DNA of 64,000 bases from Linnemannia schmuckeri (lineage: Eukaryota > Mortierellomycota > Mortierellomycetes > Mortierellales > Mortierellaceae): the NCBI GenBank assembly GCA_029449235.1, contig JANATG010000003.1, positions 1,860,001 through 1,924,000 of the forward strand, written 5' to 3'. Position numbers and translations under genes: made by a program. The notes below the pieces were generated by a model. The model ran no database searches and had not been told where the DNA came from. It was given only the letters and a program-made list of their open reading frames with translations. Of this stretch, positions 21,777 through 34,915 are shown piece after piece. Positions within the stretch are counted from its first letter, which is position 1. Every line of letters begins with the position of its first letter.

Positions 21777-24700
21777 TTATGCGACGGGGATAGAGCGTGT
21801 CTCCAGTCTGGCCCGAAGCTTCTCGACCTCTCGCTCCAACCTATTCACATTGTTCAAAGAAGGAAAGAAGGGTGAGTGTTAGCAAAAGTCAAACCGCCAC
21901 ACAAAAAACAAACAGCAAAGAAAACAAAGCAATAACCTACCGGACAGACCGCTCCTTAGCCTCAATACTCTCCCTCTCTGCCTTCCTCTTGGCCAACGTC
22001 AGATTATTTTCTGACAACACCAAATCCTCAACCCGCTGCCTCAGCTGCTTAAATCGCTGCTCACTCTTGGCAGCCTCATCGTCCTGTCTTGCCTTCAACT
22101 TGTCCCTCTCCATTAACTGGTGCTGCAAATCCCGGACCATTCTTTCAGATCGCCGTTGGACTCGGAGAGCTTCTTGGCGGTTCCGGATCTCGTCGTCGAG
22201 GAGGGCGGATTTTTCATCAAGCTTTTGTTGGAGGAGCGAGGCGGAGCGGGGACCGGTGGTTTGGAGGGCGGTTTCGAGATCTGTGATCCGGAGTCCTAGT
22301 TCTGCGACCTGTTTTTCAAGCGCGATCTGGTAGAAACGTTAATTTGGACGACGCGTAGGAGGGATGTAGAGTAAGAGAGGACAGCAATGGAAAAGAGGGA
22401 TGAGAGGAGTAGGTTCGATCGTGCGTTTAGGAGGAAGAGAAGGGGAGGAAAAGGAGTCGTAAATATGGGGTTAGTAAAGGGGATCAACAAGAGACAAGTC
22501 GCGTCTGACAGTAACCACAGATCATCATGATACACACATCCCCCATCCTCTATCCTTTCCTCCTTATATTCTGTCCCACTTTTTTTAACCATGGTCGCAT
22601 AATCCCATAGTACCATAGTTAGCCAAAAAAACAATCAAGAAAAAAAGACGTACCTTAGCGCGCAGGTTCTCCTCACTGATAGCCTTCTCCTTGGCAAGCT
22701 CACCTTCAGCCTCAACGACCGCAATCTCAGCCTTACGCAACTTCTCAGTACTCATCGCAACAATCTGGATTTGATCCTCAAGCCTCTCTCTCAAATCTCC
22801 CGCTTCTTGGCCTAGAGCCATCTTGATCCGCTCCGCAACTTGCTTGTTCTGTGTCACCGTATTGAACTGCTCCCCAACATCCACCAGTCGTTGCTCCAAT
22901 CCACGCTTGGTTTTCTCCAGTGCCGCTCGCGCAGACTCGGATTCGTCCAATGCGGCCCTGACCTCACGGACTTGGGACAGGAGGGAGACGGTCTGGACTT
23001 GCAGGTCGTCCTGGCTGGCGAGGAGATCTTGGTACATCTGGTTGAGATCCGCGTTCTTGGCCTCGAGACGTTCCTTGTCCTTCTTCCATGACTGACTGCT
23101 TCGGAGTTCTTGGTCGAGTTTCTGCTGGACTTCTTCGAGTTCTTGGGCGAGTTGTTTGTGTCCCTCGCGCATCTTTTGGATGTTAGCCTTTTCAAGGTCG
23201 ATTTCCGTGATGAGCTGGCGGATTTCCTTTTGGTATTTCCGCTTAGACATCTCGAGGGCTTGTTGGGCTTCTTCAATCTCCTTGCGGTGCTTTTCCTTTT
23301 CTGAAGAAAGTTCTTCGTCGAGTCGGCGACGGATCATGTTCAGGTCTGCGTTCGCGATGAGGTCTTCCTCAACACGGTCTTCGAGCTCGCGCATTTGTTG
23401 TTGGCAGGCGGCGGCTTTCTCTTCGGCGTCTCGGCGTTCGGCTAGAGCTTCTTGGAGGGATTCTTCGAGGTCCTTCAGTTGGAGACGGACGAAGCCTTCG
23501 GATTTCTCGGCCTTGAGGCGGATCAGGTCGGCGGTTTCGAGCTTTGTGAGAGCGCTGTCGGCCTTGGCTTTGTACATCTGGAGGGAGTCCATCAACTCGC
23601 TCATCTTGGCCGCCTCGGACTCGGACCGGATCTGGAGTTCCTGCAGCTCGGCAGCGAGACGACGCTTACTGGCAGCCTCTTCGTTTTTGGCCAGGATCTC
23701 GGCCTCGAGTTGTGCCTTCATGTCGTCAAGATCTGAAAGGAGCGACTTGCGTTGCTTGTCCAGGTTCGCAATCTCGCCCAACTTGTCCTCCAACTCGAGC
23801 TGTGCAATCCTCTGGGCTGCAACCGCCGCCTTTCGAGACTCCTCCAAGCCCTGAAGTTGATCCTCCATCTCGCCTCGGATCTTGGTCGTCAGGTACTCAA
23901 GCTCTGAGGAATCGCCCTTCTTGGCGGCGGCCATCATCTCCCTCGTATCGGCCTCCTCATCCACCAGCTCCTGGAGTCGCTGGTTCTCCCTCTCGAGCTT
24001 GCGGAGCTTCTCGACCAGGTTGGCTTTCGAATCATCTCCACCGTCCAGTTCCTGTCGAAGCGTCTCGACTTCTGTCAACAACTGCTTGTAGGCTCGGTCC
24101 TGGGTCTCCTTCTCGTCCTGGATGGCTTCAAGTTCATTCTGGATGGCGTTGGACTTGCGTTCATGTCTCGATGCCAGCTCCTCAAAGTTCTTGCGCAGTC
24201 GTTCCTCAGCCTCAAGGCGGGTCTGGTACTCCCTCAACGACGTCTCGAGCTTTTTCTTGGTCCGCTCCATATCCGTCTTGGACCTCGTCGACGTGTCGTG
24301 GTTCAGGCTCAGATCGTCAATCCGCTCCTGAAGTTTCTTGTTGGCCTTGTTCAGCTCGTTCAATGCTGTCATGTGATCGGTGACCTGCTGACCCAGATCA
24401 TCAATCTCCAACAACAGAATCTTCTTGGTCTCCTCCTGCTGCTGCTCCTTGGCCTCCATATCTGCAGCCATGGCTCGACGGGATTCGATCAACTGTTCCT
24501 CGAACCGACGCTTGAGCTCCTCGGCCGCATAACGCAGATTCTTCTCCTCCTCGTACTTGCCCTCGATCTCCTGGATCTGGGCCTCGAGCTTGCGACGAAT
24601 CTTCTCGGCCTCGTGGGTGCTCTTGCCGCTGGTTCCAAACTCATTGATCAACGAACCAAGTTCTTTCTCGAGCTCAGCCTTGGACCGGGACAGGTTGGTG

Positions 24701-27700
24701 ATCTGTTGGGCCTTGGCCTCGATGTCTAGGTTTAAACTGTCGACACTTGACTGGAGCTTGCGGGCGTTCGACTCTGCGAGCTCGCGGTGGTGACGCTCGA
24801 CCTGGACCTGCTCCTTGACCTGGGAGAGTTGGATCTCAGTTGCCTTGGCCATCTTCTCGGCAGCCCTGGCAACCGCATGATCGCGCTCGAGCTCATGACG
24901 GAGATCTTCTACTTCAGCCGTCAGGCGGGCCTTGGACTTTTCGACATTACTGGACGCCAGCGAGATCTCCTCATGGCGAGCCTGGAGTTCTGCAACCGTC
25001 TTTTCCAATCGACGCTTGCTTTCCTCGAGCTCGGTGTTGCGTTCAAGGGCTTCGTTCTGGAGCTTGAATCGGAGCTCGTCCAACTCGGCGGCCTGGGTAG
25101 ACGTCTTTTGAGAGAACTCAGCCTTGCAGACCTCATCCTCGTCTCGGAGTCGTCTCAACTCCTCCAACTCCATCTCGAGTTCACGACGGCCCGACTCGGC
25201 AACTTTCCGACGCTGGGTCTCTTCCTCAAGTTCCTCACGGAGCATATCAATCTGCTTCTGGTTCGAGGCCTTGTCGCGCTCCAATCGGACCAACCGCTCA
25301 TTGGTATCGTCGTTCCTCGAGTTGGCAGTACTGAGCTGACGAAGGTAGCTCTCCTTTGTTAGCCGCTCTTGATCCAACGCTCCTTCCAATTCAGCCTCAC
25401 GGTTCCGGGAAACTTGAAGTTCACTGGTGGTCTGCTTGAGAGACTTTTGCCAGGTGTCGACCAACTGCAGGTGTCGTTCGACATGGTTGCCCATATCCTC
25501 CAGCTTCTTCTCCAGGCCGTGCTTTTCTGCCATCACGGCGGCGTTCTCTTGGGAAAGAACCTCAACCTCTTGACGGTACTGCTCGCCCAGGGAGGCTTGC
25601 TTCCTGCGACCCTCCTCGAGTTCGGATTGCAAGGACTGGATCTCTTCCTTGAGGCGGTCGAGTTCGGTCTCACGCATCCGTTGGAGCTCTGTGTGCTTGG
25701 TCTCTTCATCGCCCTTGGCCTCCAGAGCCCGCTTCATCTCGTCGAGTTGTTCCTCAAGACGGGACTTGAACTTTTCCAACTTGGACAGCTCATGTCGCTC
25801 AGACTCGAGTTCCTCGTCGTTCTGCTGCAGCTTGACAAGAAGGTCCCGACGGATCTTCTCCCCACTGGTCTTCTCGCGCTCGAGCTCGGTCTCCAGCGCC
25901 GACAACCGGTTCGACTTGTCCTGGATCTGCTTCTCCTGGTTCGCACAAGTCCGACCCAACTCCAAAGCCTGCTCTCTTGCCTGCTTGAGTTCCGCCTCAG
26001 CTGCCATATGCTTGTTCTTGAAGGCCAACTTTTCCGACTCGACCATCTCAATCTTGCTCTCGAGCTCCTCTATCGAATTCTTGAGCCGCAGACGGACTCG
26101 CTCGAGTTCCAAGTTCTTGTCATCGACCTCCTTGTGGAGTTCCTCAAGGCGTGCTTCCAGGTTATGTTTCTCTGTCTCGAGTTTCTGGACAGAAGCCATA
26201 TCGGTATCCCGGGCGGTCTGGACATGCCGAAGCTCAATCTCTTTAGACGACCGCTCCTTTTCCAACCTCTCAATCGCTTCCCCTTGCTGGGCTACCTTCT
26301 CCTCCAATTGGGTTGACTGCAACACGGCCTCATTTTTGGCCAACGTCAACTCCTCCAACTGAGCCTCCGTCATCGCCAACTCATTCTCAATCTCTTTCAC
26401 TCGATCCTCCAACTGCGCTGCTCTCGCCTGAGTCCTCAACAAAATCTGCTCATTATCAATCCCCAAATTCCTTTCCGTCTGTAACAACTCTTCCAACCTT
26501 GCCTTCTCTGCCTCATGTGCCCGACTGGCCTCCTCCAATCTCATCCTCGCTTCAGCCTCTTGCTCCTGCTTCTCGGCAAGCATGCGAACCTTCTCTTGGT
26601 TCTCACGGAGCTCCTCGGCGACACGGGTGACGTTGAGGAGGGGTTTGATCCGGACATACATCTTCCACCAAGACCATTCTCGAAGTTGTACGTAGACTCG
26701 GGCGTTGCGTTGGATGATCTTGATGGCCTTTGCGCGGTCGATCTTTTGGTTGAGGTGTCGACGGGCTAGGTAACCCCGGCAGACTGCCTGGTATTTTGTA
26801 AAGATTTGAGAGAGTTTCTGGTCGCGGATATCTTCCAACTCTGCCAACTAGGAGGACGGGAAAAAATAATAAAAGAGGGAGGAATGGTGACATGTTAATG
26901 ACGTGTTCCCTTGTTGTCATAGTTAACATGCATTATTAGACCAAGAAATCAAAAGCAAAGACGAGAGAAAAAGAAAACTTACGACACCGGAGCGGAAAAA
27001 GACTTTGCTAGTTCCGACTCGATACTGCGACTTATCCATCTGTAGTCCCTCCAACAGTGTCTGTGCCGCAACCCTTCCATCCATATACCCACTCGGAATC
27101 AACCCGGGACTCAAAATCTCATACCGCTGACGAAATTCCGCAAACAGAATCCGATTGGGAAAGCCCGCCCTACAGATTCGAATTCCCTCCAGGACACCAT
27201 TACACCGCAACTGGTCCAACACCAACGGGACATGAATCTTTCCGGCACGCTTCTCCTCATTCGGCAAAATACATCTCACGAAATGTGGACGCGTCTCGTA
27301 CAAATGATCCATCAATGACCGCAACTGTTCCTTATGCCTCTGCGCGACCGTCCTAAACGCGCCCTTCTTGGCCCGACCCCTCACTGTGAAATCCTCCTCC
27401 TCGACCAAATAATCCTCAAACAAAGAAGCGATATACTTTTCAGAGGAATGGGCAAGGAGGCGAGTAATATTTTCGTTGAGGGGATCCTTGTTTTTGTCGA
27501 GCCAGCCGTCGGTCTTGTATTCGACTTTTCCGGCGTAGTGGTGGAGGATGAATCCTTCTTGGAACCGGGGGGCTTCGTATTTGTCGGATTTGCCCTTCCA
27601 GAGGGTTGTCAGTTTTGTGAGGAAGGATTTGTCGGTCCCCTTAGGGACCACACATTCTTCATCCAGGCATGACAAAATACCGATTGGCTATTATTTTTTT

Positions 27701-30387
27701 TTTTATCACGCACAACCAAAAGAAGGAAAGTTAGTCCGCTGAACAAGTAAAGACGGTGAAAATAAAAGAACAGATAACAATACAGGTAAAGGGTAGCTTA
27801 CGTTGGAGTCTTCGATGAGCTGGATGGTGGGTTGAAGATCCTGACCGAAATCCACGTACTGCCACTCGATGTTCTCGCGCTGGTACTCGTCCTGCTCCAG
27901 GATGAACATATGGTGGTTGAAGAACTGTTGCAACTTCTCGTTCGTGTAGTTGATGCACAACTGCTCAAAGCTGTTCACCTATTTTTGCATTTTAGCATCG
28001 TGTGATACAAGGGAGGTTGGATTTTTAGGTTAGAGAGCTGAAATGAACAAGCATGCAACCATAACATCGACCTGGGTAAAAGAAAAACAAAAGACCCAAG
28101 TTACCTCGAAGATCTCAAAGCCAGCAATATCAAGTACACCAATGAACGTCGTAAACTTCTTCCCCGGCGTATCAATCGCTTGATTAATCCGTCCAATGAT
28201 CGAATCAAACATCCTCTCATAAAGCGCGGTCGACAAGGCCTCAATCGAATACAACACCTGTTGATCCGTCCTTGCCTGAACAACCCACTCCCTTCCAGCC
28301 TTAACCTTGGGTTTCAACAGTCCCTTAACGAAATCAGAGAGAGGAATTCCAAGGACATGACAGACTTTTTCGGCGATAGAGGTATCTTTGAGTTGGGCTT
28401 GGTCGGACCTGTCCTGGGTGACGGAGATGTTTCCGAGGTGCAGGATGGCGGCGATGACGCGGAAGAGATTGTGTTGTTCTTGTTTCGTGAACCCCATCAC
28501 ATCCATCGATTCCTATTTTCAGGTGGCAAGAAAAAAAAGAAGAGAGAGAGGGGGCATGAAGACCATGTTGACATTCGCATTCCATAGGGAGACATAGCTG
28601 CGTCATAAGCAGCAACACCCTTCAAAAAAAGGTAAAAAAAAACACTTACGAGAAGGAGCCGGTAGTCCTCGCCATCGTCTACGCCAGGAATGACGTGGTT
28701 CGAGTTCTTGACGTAACCATAGTCGCGCAGTCCACCATCCAGCAGCAGCGTTTCTGAACAAATGTAAAAAAGTGATAAAAAGAAGTATAAGTGGGTATGA
28801 GAATTTCAAAAAAAAGGGGTCAGATCACGATGGGATTAAAAAAAAGCATGACTTTGAGTTACGGTCGACAAAACACACAGAAGTAAAGAAAAAGGAACAG
28901 CCATTGAACGACACTATACACAAAGCAGTAAAAGGAAGATAAAAAGGAACGTACTTTTGAGGTCGGCAGGCGCGCCGGCGAGGAGCTGGTAAAAGATGTG
29001 ATAATTGCGCTCCTGGGGTGTCTGGAAGGTGACGCGGGATTTCTCAAACAGGTAGCGCTCAATGTTGCCTCCTGCGATGTGTCCTGACGACGTGAACTCG
29101 ATCCGAATGAACTTTCCCTATGTATCCAGAGTAGGGATAAACACACACACACACACAATTGTATGTCAGTCTATGCTCCTCCCTTATGAAAAGTAGGAGC
29201 AGAGGGCAATGAAAAAGCAAGAAAGGGTGACTTACGAAGCGAGATGAGTTGTTGTTGCGGATGGTTTGGGCATTTCCAAAAGACTCGAGGATAGGATTGG
29301 CCTGTAAGATCTGACTCTCAAGACGGCCAATCTTATTGTTCTTGTCTGCAGCAATCGATGCCAAGTACTGGATGACCTTCTTTGTGTTCTCTGTCTTTCC
29401 GGCACCCGACTCTCCCCTATTTTGTATTTTAGTTTGTATGTTTTACATGCCGCATACCCACGCACATCGTGATCATAAGCAACAAGGGGTAAGTAAAAAA
29501 GAAAAAAAGTGTCTTAGTGCCTGTTGTGATGACCAGGTGCTCTCATACGCAGTAAGAACAAAGGTGACAACTTACGTGATGAGGATGGACTGGTTGTCGC
29601 GATCCTGGAGCATGTCATGATACGCCGCATCAGAGACGGCAAAGATATGGGGTGCCATCTCATGTCTCTTTTTGTGCTTATACGAGAGCACCACCTCGTC
29701 TGTGTAGATTCCCAGTTTGCGGTATGGGTTCACTGCCACCAAGAAGAGTCCTGAATATGTCTATTTGGACACACATAGAGGAACAAGTGCCACAAAGTAA
29801 TTGAGCATGGTGCACAAGTCTGGCTCTCAATTACAAAGATATTATTCCATGGAAAGAGGAAAGAAGGAGGGAGACTTACGTAGATCAAGTTGGAATGATA
29901 GCGAAGACGGAGGTTGTGGATGACAGAGGCTTCGTTGAGGTATGTCAGATCCGCCATATCCTCGACCTTGTCGAACTTTGGAGGGTTCATCTTGCCCGTC
30001 TGGTTAATATTTACCGTCTTAACCTATTCGAGTTTATTCACACGGAGAGCGAATTCACATCCGGCATGGGATAGCATAGCATGTCATAGTACGGTAAGCA
30101 AAAATTTCAATTGTTACAACCGTGTTACTTTTCTGCGCTCTCACATATTCGCACACACCACATTCACACAGCAGCCATGAAAAAAAAGAAAGGGTACGCA
30201 CCAATCCATTGTTGAGATGAACTTGGACCTGGTCGCCTTGCTCCTTGGAGATCCAGGCGGCAATGTATCCTTCATCCTTGTCCTCGACCCAGACCCACTT
30301 CTTTTCATTAAACGCCGCTTGCGCGACTGCATCGACAGCCAGTCCTCTGTATGTAGGCGACCGCGGGAATATGATCATGTCCTCCAT
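21777..30387 (-). CDS. class II (conventional) myosin heavy chain
   Basis: Twelve exons from the 5' end: 30202-30387, 29880-30023, 29576-29760, 29236-29416, 28955-29117, 28650-28753, 28105-28512, 27802-27978, 26983-27687, 22654-26847, 21941-22326 and 21777-21840, giving 2298 aa. This motor drives actomyosin ring contraction in septation and cytokinesis. The head carries P-loop GESGAGKT (173-180, split by the intron just before it), switch I NNNSSRFGKF from 226, and switch II DIAGFEIFE (449-457). One clear IQ motif (about 770-781, YQAVCRGYLARR) and a degenerate second (IKIIQRNARVYVQL) follow. Residues from about 830 to the end form a heptad coiled-coil rod, nearly all in one 4.2-kb exon. Length fits filamentous-fungal myosin II. 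It corresponds to budding-yeast Myo1 and fission-yeast Myo2; the conflicting names are why no symbol is given. Confidence 0.97.
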
Positions 30388-31430
30388 CTTGTCGCCTTTT
30401 CTTTTGTCCTGAATGGAGTACTTGATATGTCTTCTTTACGTTCCTGTGTAGGTTGTTGGTGTTTGTGTAGTTTGTGTTGACTGAGCTGAAGTCTTAAGAA
30501 GAGACGAGGTGTCCTGTCGGTGATGATTGCGTGGGATAGTAACAACAAATGTGAATATGCTTCTCTTCGTGCGCGGAGTAAAGTATTGAGAAAACAAAAG
30601 GGATATTGATAGTGTGTGAGGTATATGATAAATGGAAGGGAGAGGGAGAGGGAGGGAAACTGAAGATTGGGTGGGTATGTTTCTTTTCTACAAAAAGAGA
30701 GGAGACAAAAAGAAAGAAAAGAAGAGAAAGAAGAGGAAAAAAGTGGTGGAGGAGAAGTAGACAATGAAAACGTAAGAGAAAAGAAGAAAAAAGAAGGAGG
30801 AGAGAGAGACCCTTCTTCTCTTGATCCCTTTTTTCCTTCTCACCACGCAAATAGCCCCAAGAGTGAAAGGGGATGGATCGCATGTCAGGTGGAGTGAGAA
30901 GATACAGAAAAATAAAGGGGCAAAGTTACTCCATGTCATGTCAGCCGCTGCTCTTTTAGTTCTGAAATGTAACATGCGGGGTATTTTAATTGTTCTTGTG
31001 CCTGACTTCAGTGACCAGCCTTCGACATCATAGCATATGCTGTTTGTTAACTCCGTCCTTGACGGATGGTGATGATGACAACATACCCCCCTTTGCTTTT
31101 TCTTACCCCCTGGCATAGGTGCACCTGTGCCTGAAAGTCATCCGTCCGGAATTCGCGTCGACTACTCTCAGAAACAAACAAAGCCTCGCTCGCTGATAAA
31201 AAAGGTGACTTGCTTATTGTCTTTCAGTTGGTGGCGACATTTTCTCTTTTCCTGCGAAAAGCGAAAATGACGGAAGTGCAAAAGAAGGGGAAAAAAAAAC
31301 TGTACTTTGCTTCTCTCGATCCACCAGCCATATTCGCTTGGACCATTGCATCCATCAGGACAACACAGGAATCACACCGGAGCCAAGACAGATCCACAAA
31401 CCTACTTCTACTCTTCACTCTCCCCTCATC
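30388..31430. promoter_or_regulatory. divergent promoter region (myosin II / AAA ATPase)
   Basis: About 1.04 kb lies between two start codons pointing apart. 30600-30830 is purine-rich on + (a pyrimidine-rich leader for the minus myosin gene). No gene, tRNA or strong motif was seen. Confidence 0.5.
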
Positions 31431-34400
31431 ATGCTGTCGCTGATCAGAGCGACATCCTCAAGGGCAGCGCTCAGGGACAGGAGATCAGTTCAGAGGCTGC
31501 TGCGGACACTTCATTCAGCACCGCTTGACCATCGGCCGCTCCGTGCTGCCCCTTTCCTTAACGGCGCTCAGTCCATGCGCTCAAGGCATATCCATCAATC
31601 GACACGACTCTTCACAGCTGCAGCTGCGCCGGGACCCTCTAGCGACGCCTCACCCAAAAAGACTCCCGACCCTAATAGTAGCAAAGAGTCGGCCGGAAGC
31701 ACAGTAGACACTCCTTCCTCAACCCGGCAACCAGCAACAGCAACGGGAGCAGGGGTAACGTCACCGTTGGCAAAACGTCGGGCGAAATTACAGCGCGGGA
31801 TCGGTCGTGCGACAGGTCGGACGTCTCTTGCGACAGACCCAACCTCGAAGGTCTATGTCCCCTCGATTCCAGAGTCCTTCCTGGCCACTAATTATCATCC
31901 GGCCTCATCCCTATCAATCGGCAACAAGAATACCTTTGCAAGCCTTCCATATCATATCCACCAGAGCGTTCAGGACGAAGTACTCAATACAATTGCGTCA
32001 TGTCTTTTGACTCCAGCTGGACCTCAGGCACATATTCACAGGATGCCAGCCAGACACAATAATGTCTTGCTCAGTTCGCCCTCGGAGGGGTCGTCACAGA
32101 TGCTGGAGGCGATCACGATGGTTGCAGCAAGGAAAGTTGGCGCTAGTATGATTACCATCGACGTCCAGGACCTCATGGAGCTCACCCCAGATATGTTCAA
32201 CAGCAAGGGCGCAGGTACTTTTCGTTATTTGTTATGCCCTTGTAGCCCTAATAGCAAATTAACTAAAGTGTTGTGACTGACGCATTGTTGTTGTTGTTAA
32301 TTGAAATCATATAGGCAACCCTTGGCCGGTGGATTTCTTGGCTCGTGGATTCAATCCTTTCGTGTCATCGCCTATCCCAATCGAGTTTCTGGAGGATCTG
32401 GACGACAGCTCTGACGATGACTTTCAGGACGATATGGATGACGACGATGACCAGGACGACAATGAGCGTGCCAGTGCCCCAACTGCCGTTTTCGTAGACT
32501 CCAGGATCTTCTCCAAGGGGCGTCATGGAACCGGTAGTGGTCGTGGACATTCGTCTTCTGCTCTCTCTCTCAAAGAAAAATTTGAAAAGTTCTGGACAGC
32601 CCTCCTACTTGCCGAGCCCAAAGCATCATCAGGACCAACTAAAGCGGCAGCGACAACAACGATTGCTAGATCGAACAGTACAACAGCAACAACCTCAGCA
32701 CCCAAGATCTTGTTTTTGAGGGATATCGCCGACATTATTCATACCTCCCTCGGCTCTACATTGATACCCTCCCTGACCAGTGCAGTGCTTACCTTGCGCA
32801 AGGCTGGTCATAATATCATGGTTGTCGCAGGACACTCGCCTTCACTGTTGACAACTCGACAGGATGACCAGCGCAACAGCGACAGAGAATTCTTGGACGG
32901 TCAAAGTCTTGGAGACGCCTATTCGGATGATACAGAAGCGACCAAGGAGATGTCTCTAGTTACTATCCTCCAGAAACTAAGATCGCCTACTTCAACGGAC
33001 TCCGGCCGCTCTTCTATGGGACACAGTGGATCTCCTGCGTCGCTTTCATCACTCATTTACGACACCTTCCCAGGACCGACACAGACCTTTCACCATATCT
33101 CCATCCCACCTTTTGTCGCTCCGCTGGCGCATTCGACTTCTTCGACTAAGGCAGCAAGGTTAGGAACAGGAAGCCTCACCGATCCTATCGACAGAGACAC
33201 TCAGCAGCGGTACGCACTCGAGAATGCGCAACAGCTGAGACAGGACAAGGCAGATAGGATTAAGCAAGTCAACAGTCGCAACATGCTGGCGGTCCTCCAG
33301 TTCCGAGGCGGTAGCCTGTTAGAATCGGAGTCACCTCTCCAAGTCTTTGGGTCGCTTCGCGGGATCGATGCAGAAGTTTGGGGTTTTGGCAAAGTGTACA
33401 GGATCATCTCGAATGCATTAGGGTCCCTGTATCTGAGCGACCTGGAGACACGAGGAAGAGGAGAAGGTTCTGGTGATAGGAAGGCAGCGGTGCTATCGGA
33501 GAGCCACTTCAGAGGAGCACTGGAGACATCGAACGAGAATGCTAGGCTGCGGAAGGTGATTGCGACTTCGGATTGGACTGGAAACAAGAAAGCACCTGTG
33601 GCCAAGCCTTTGATCCGGGCCGAGGATTGTAACCGATATGAGCGCAAGTTGCTTGGCAGCATTGTCGATCCAGGTAACTCATCATGCCGTGATTTTCATG
33701 GATGGCCCGTGCAGTTGAAATGCAGTTAATTAATAACCTCAATAATATCTCTTTGTATGAGTAGAAAAGATCAAGACGACGTTCAAGAACACGATTACGC
33801 CTGCAGAGACAGTCAACGCCCTTCAGACCATGATCACCCTGCCCCTCATCCGCCCACAGCTCTTCTCGCAAGGACTTCTCCAGAACGAATTCCTCTCCGG
33901 GCTACTTCTCTTTGGTCCTCCAGGAACAGGAAAGACCTTGCTGGCCAAGGCAGTCGCCAAGGAGTCTGGTGCCAGGATGCTCGAGATCAAGGCATCTGAC
34001 ATTTTTGACATGTATGTCGGCGAGGGCGAGAAGAACGTCTCCGCGGTTTTCAGTCTGGCAAGGAAACTGTCGCCCTGTGTCATTTTTCTGGATGAGGTTG
34101 ACTCTATTTTCCGAGCTCGCAGTTTAGGAGGCGCTGGCGGTGGAGGCAGCGGTGGACATTCGAGTCAACGCGAGATTTTGAATCAGTTCATGGTCGAGTG
34201 GGATGGTCTTCGATCGAGTGGACAGAATAACGGGATTGTGGTCATGGCGTCGACCAACCGGCCCTTTGAGCTGGACGATGCGGTTTTAAGGAGGTTGCCG
34301 CGGAGGATCTTGGTGGATCTGCCGTCGGAGAAGGCGAGGGAGAAGATCTTGAATGTATATTTGGGTCAGGAAACACTGGATGCGGGCATCGATGTCAAGG

Positions 34401-34915
34401 AGCTGGCCAAGAAGACGGCGTTATTCTCGGGAAGTGATCTTAAGAACTTGTGTGTCTCGGCTGCTTTGGCGTCTGTCCGCGAGGTTGTTGAGGGAGAGGT
34501 TAAGGCGCTTCAGGGCGACGATTCTGAGAAAGAGTTCGTGTCTGACGCGTCGTTGACGGTATCGAGTGATAAGGACAAGGATATCAAGGAGAAGGAGAAG
34601 GTGCTGGATCTGTCACCCCTCCTAAACCAGTACAAGCAGGAGGCCCTCGCCAAGATCACATCACCATCAACACTACCCGCCACAACCCTGGCCGCGGAGA
34701 CAACAATGGCGACGCGTATGATCCACAAACGACATTTCGATAAGGCCCTGGCGCAAATCACACCTTCATGCTCTGAGAACATGGAAAGTCTGACGGAGCT
34801 ACGAAAGTGGGATGGGTTGTATGGCGATGGTGGAAAGGGTCGGCGCAAGGCCATCAAGAGTCTGGGGTTTGAGGTTGACCCAGATACCGGCAACAACAAG
34901 ACTAAGCAGCTGTAG
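31431..34915 (+). CDS. AAA-family ATPase with predicted mitochondrial presequence
   Basis: Exons 31431-32214, 32315-33673 and 33765-34915 give 1097 aa. The N-terminus (MLSLIRATSSRAALRDRR...) is Arg/Ser-rich, lacks acidic residues and can form an amphipathic helix, a mitochondrial import signal by prediction. A ~650-residue region with low-complexity and acidic patches (DDDFQDDMDDDDDQDD) follows. The AAA module has Walker A GPPGTGKT (765-772), pore-loop MYVGEGEKN, Walker B CVIFLDE (819-825), sensor ASTNRP and arginine fingers VLRRLPRR. The module is of the Msp1/ATAD1-spastin type, hexameric unfoldases that extract membrane proteins or sever filaments. The very long N-terminal part is unlike Msp1 (about 360 aa), so it is a related mitochondrial AAA protein, not Msp1 itself. 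Confidence 0.88.

Noticed and set aside
23156..26362. Long + strand frames over the myosin rod
   Set aside because: They are antisense frames of the Glu/Leu/Lys-rich coiled coil and contain no domain.
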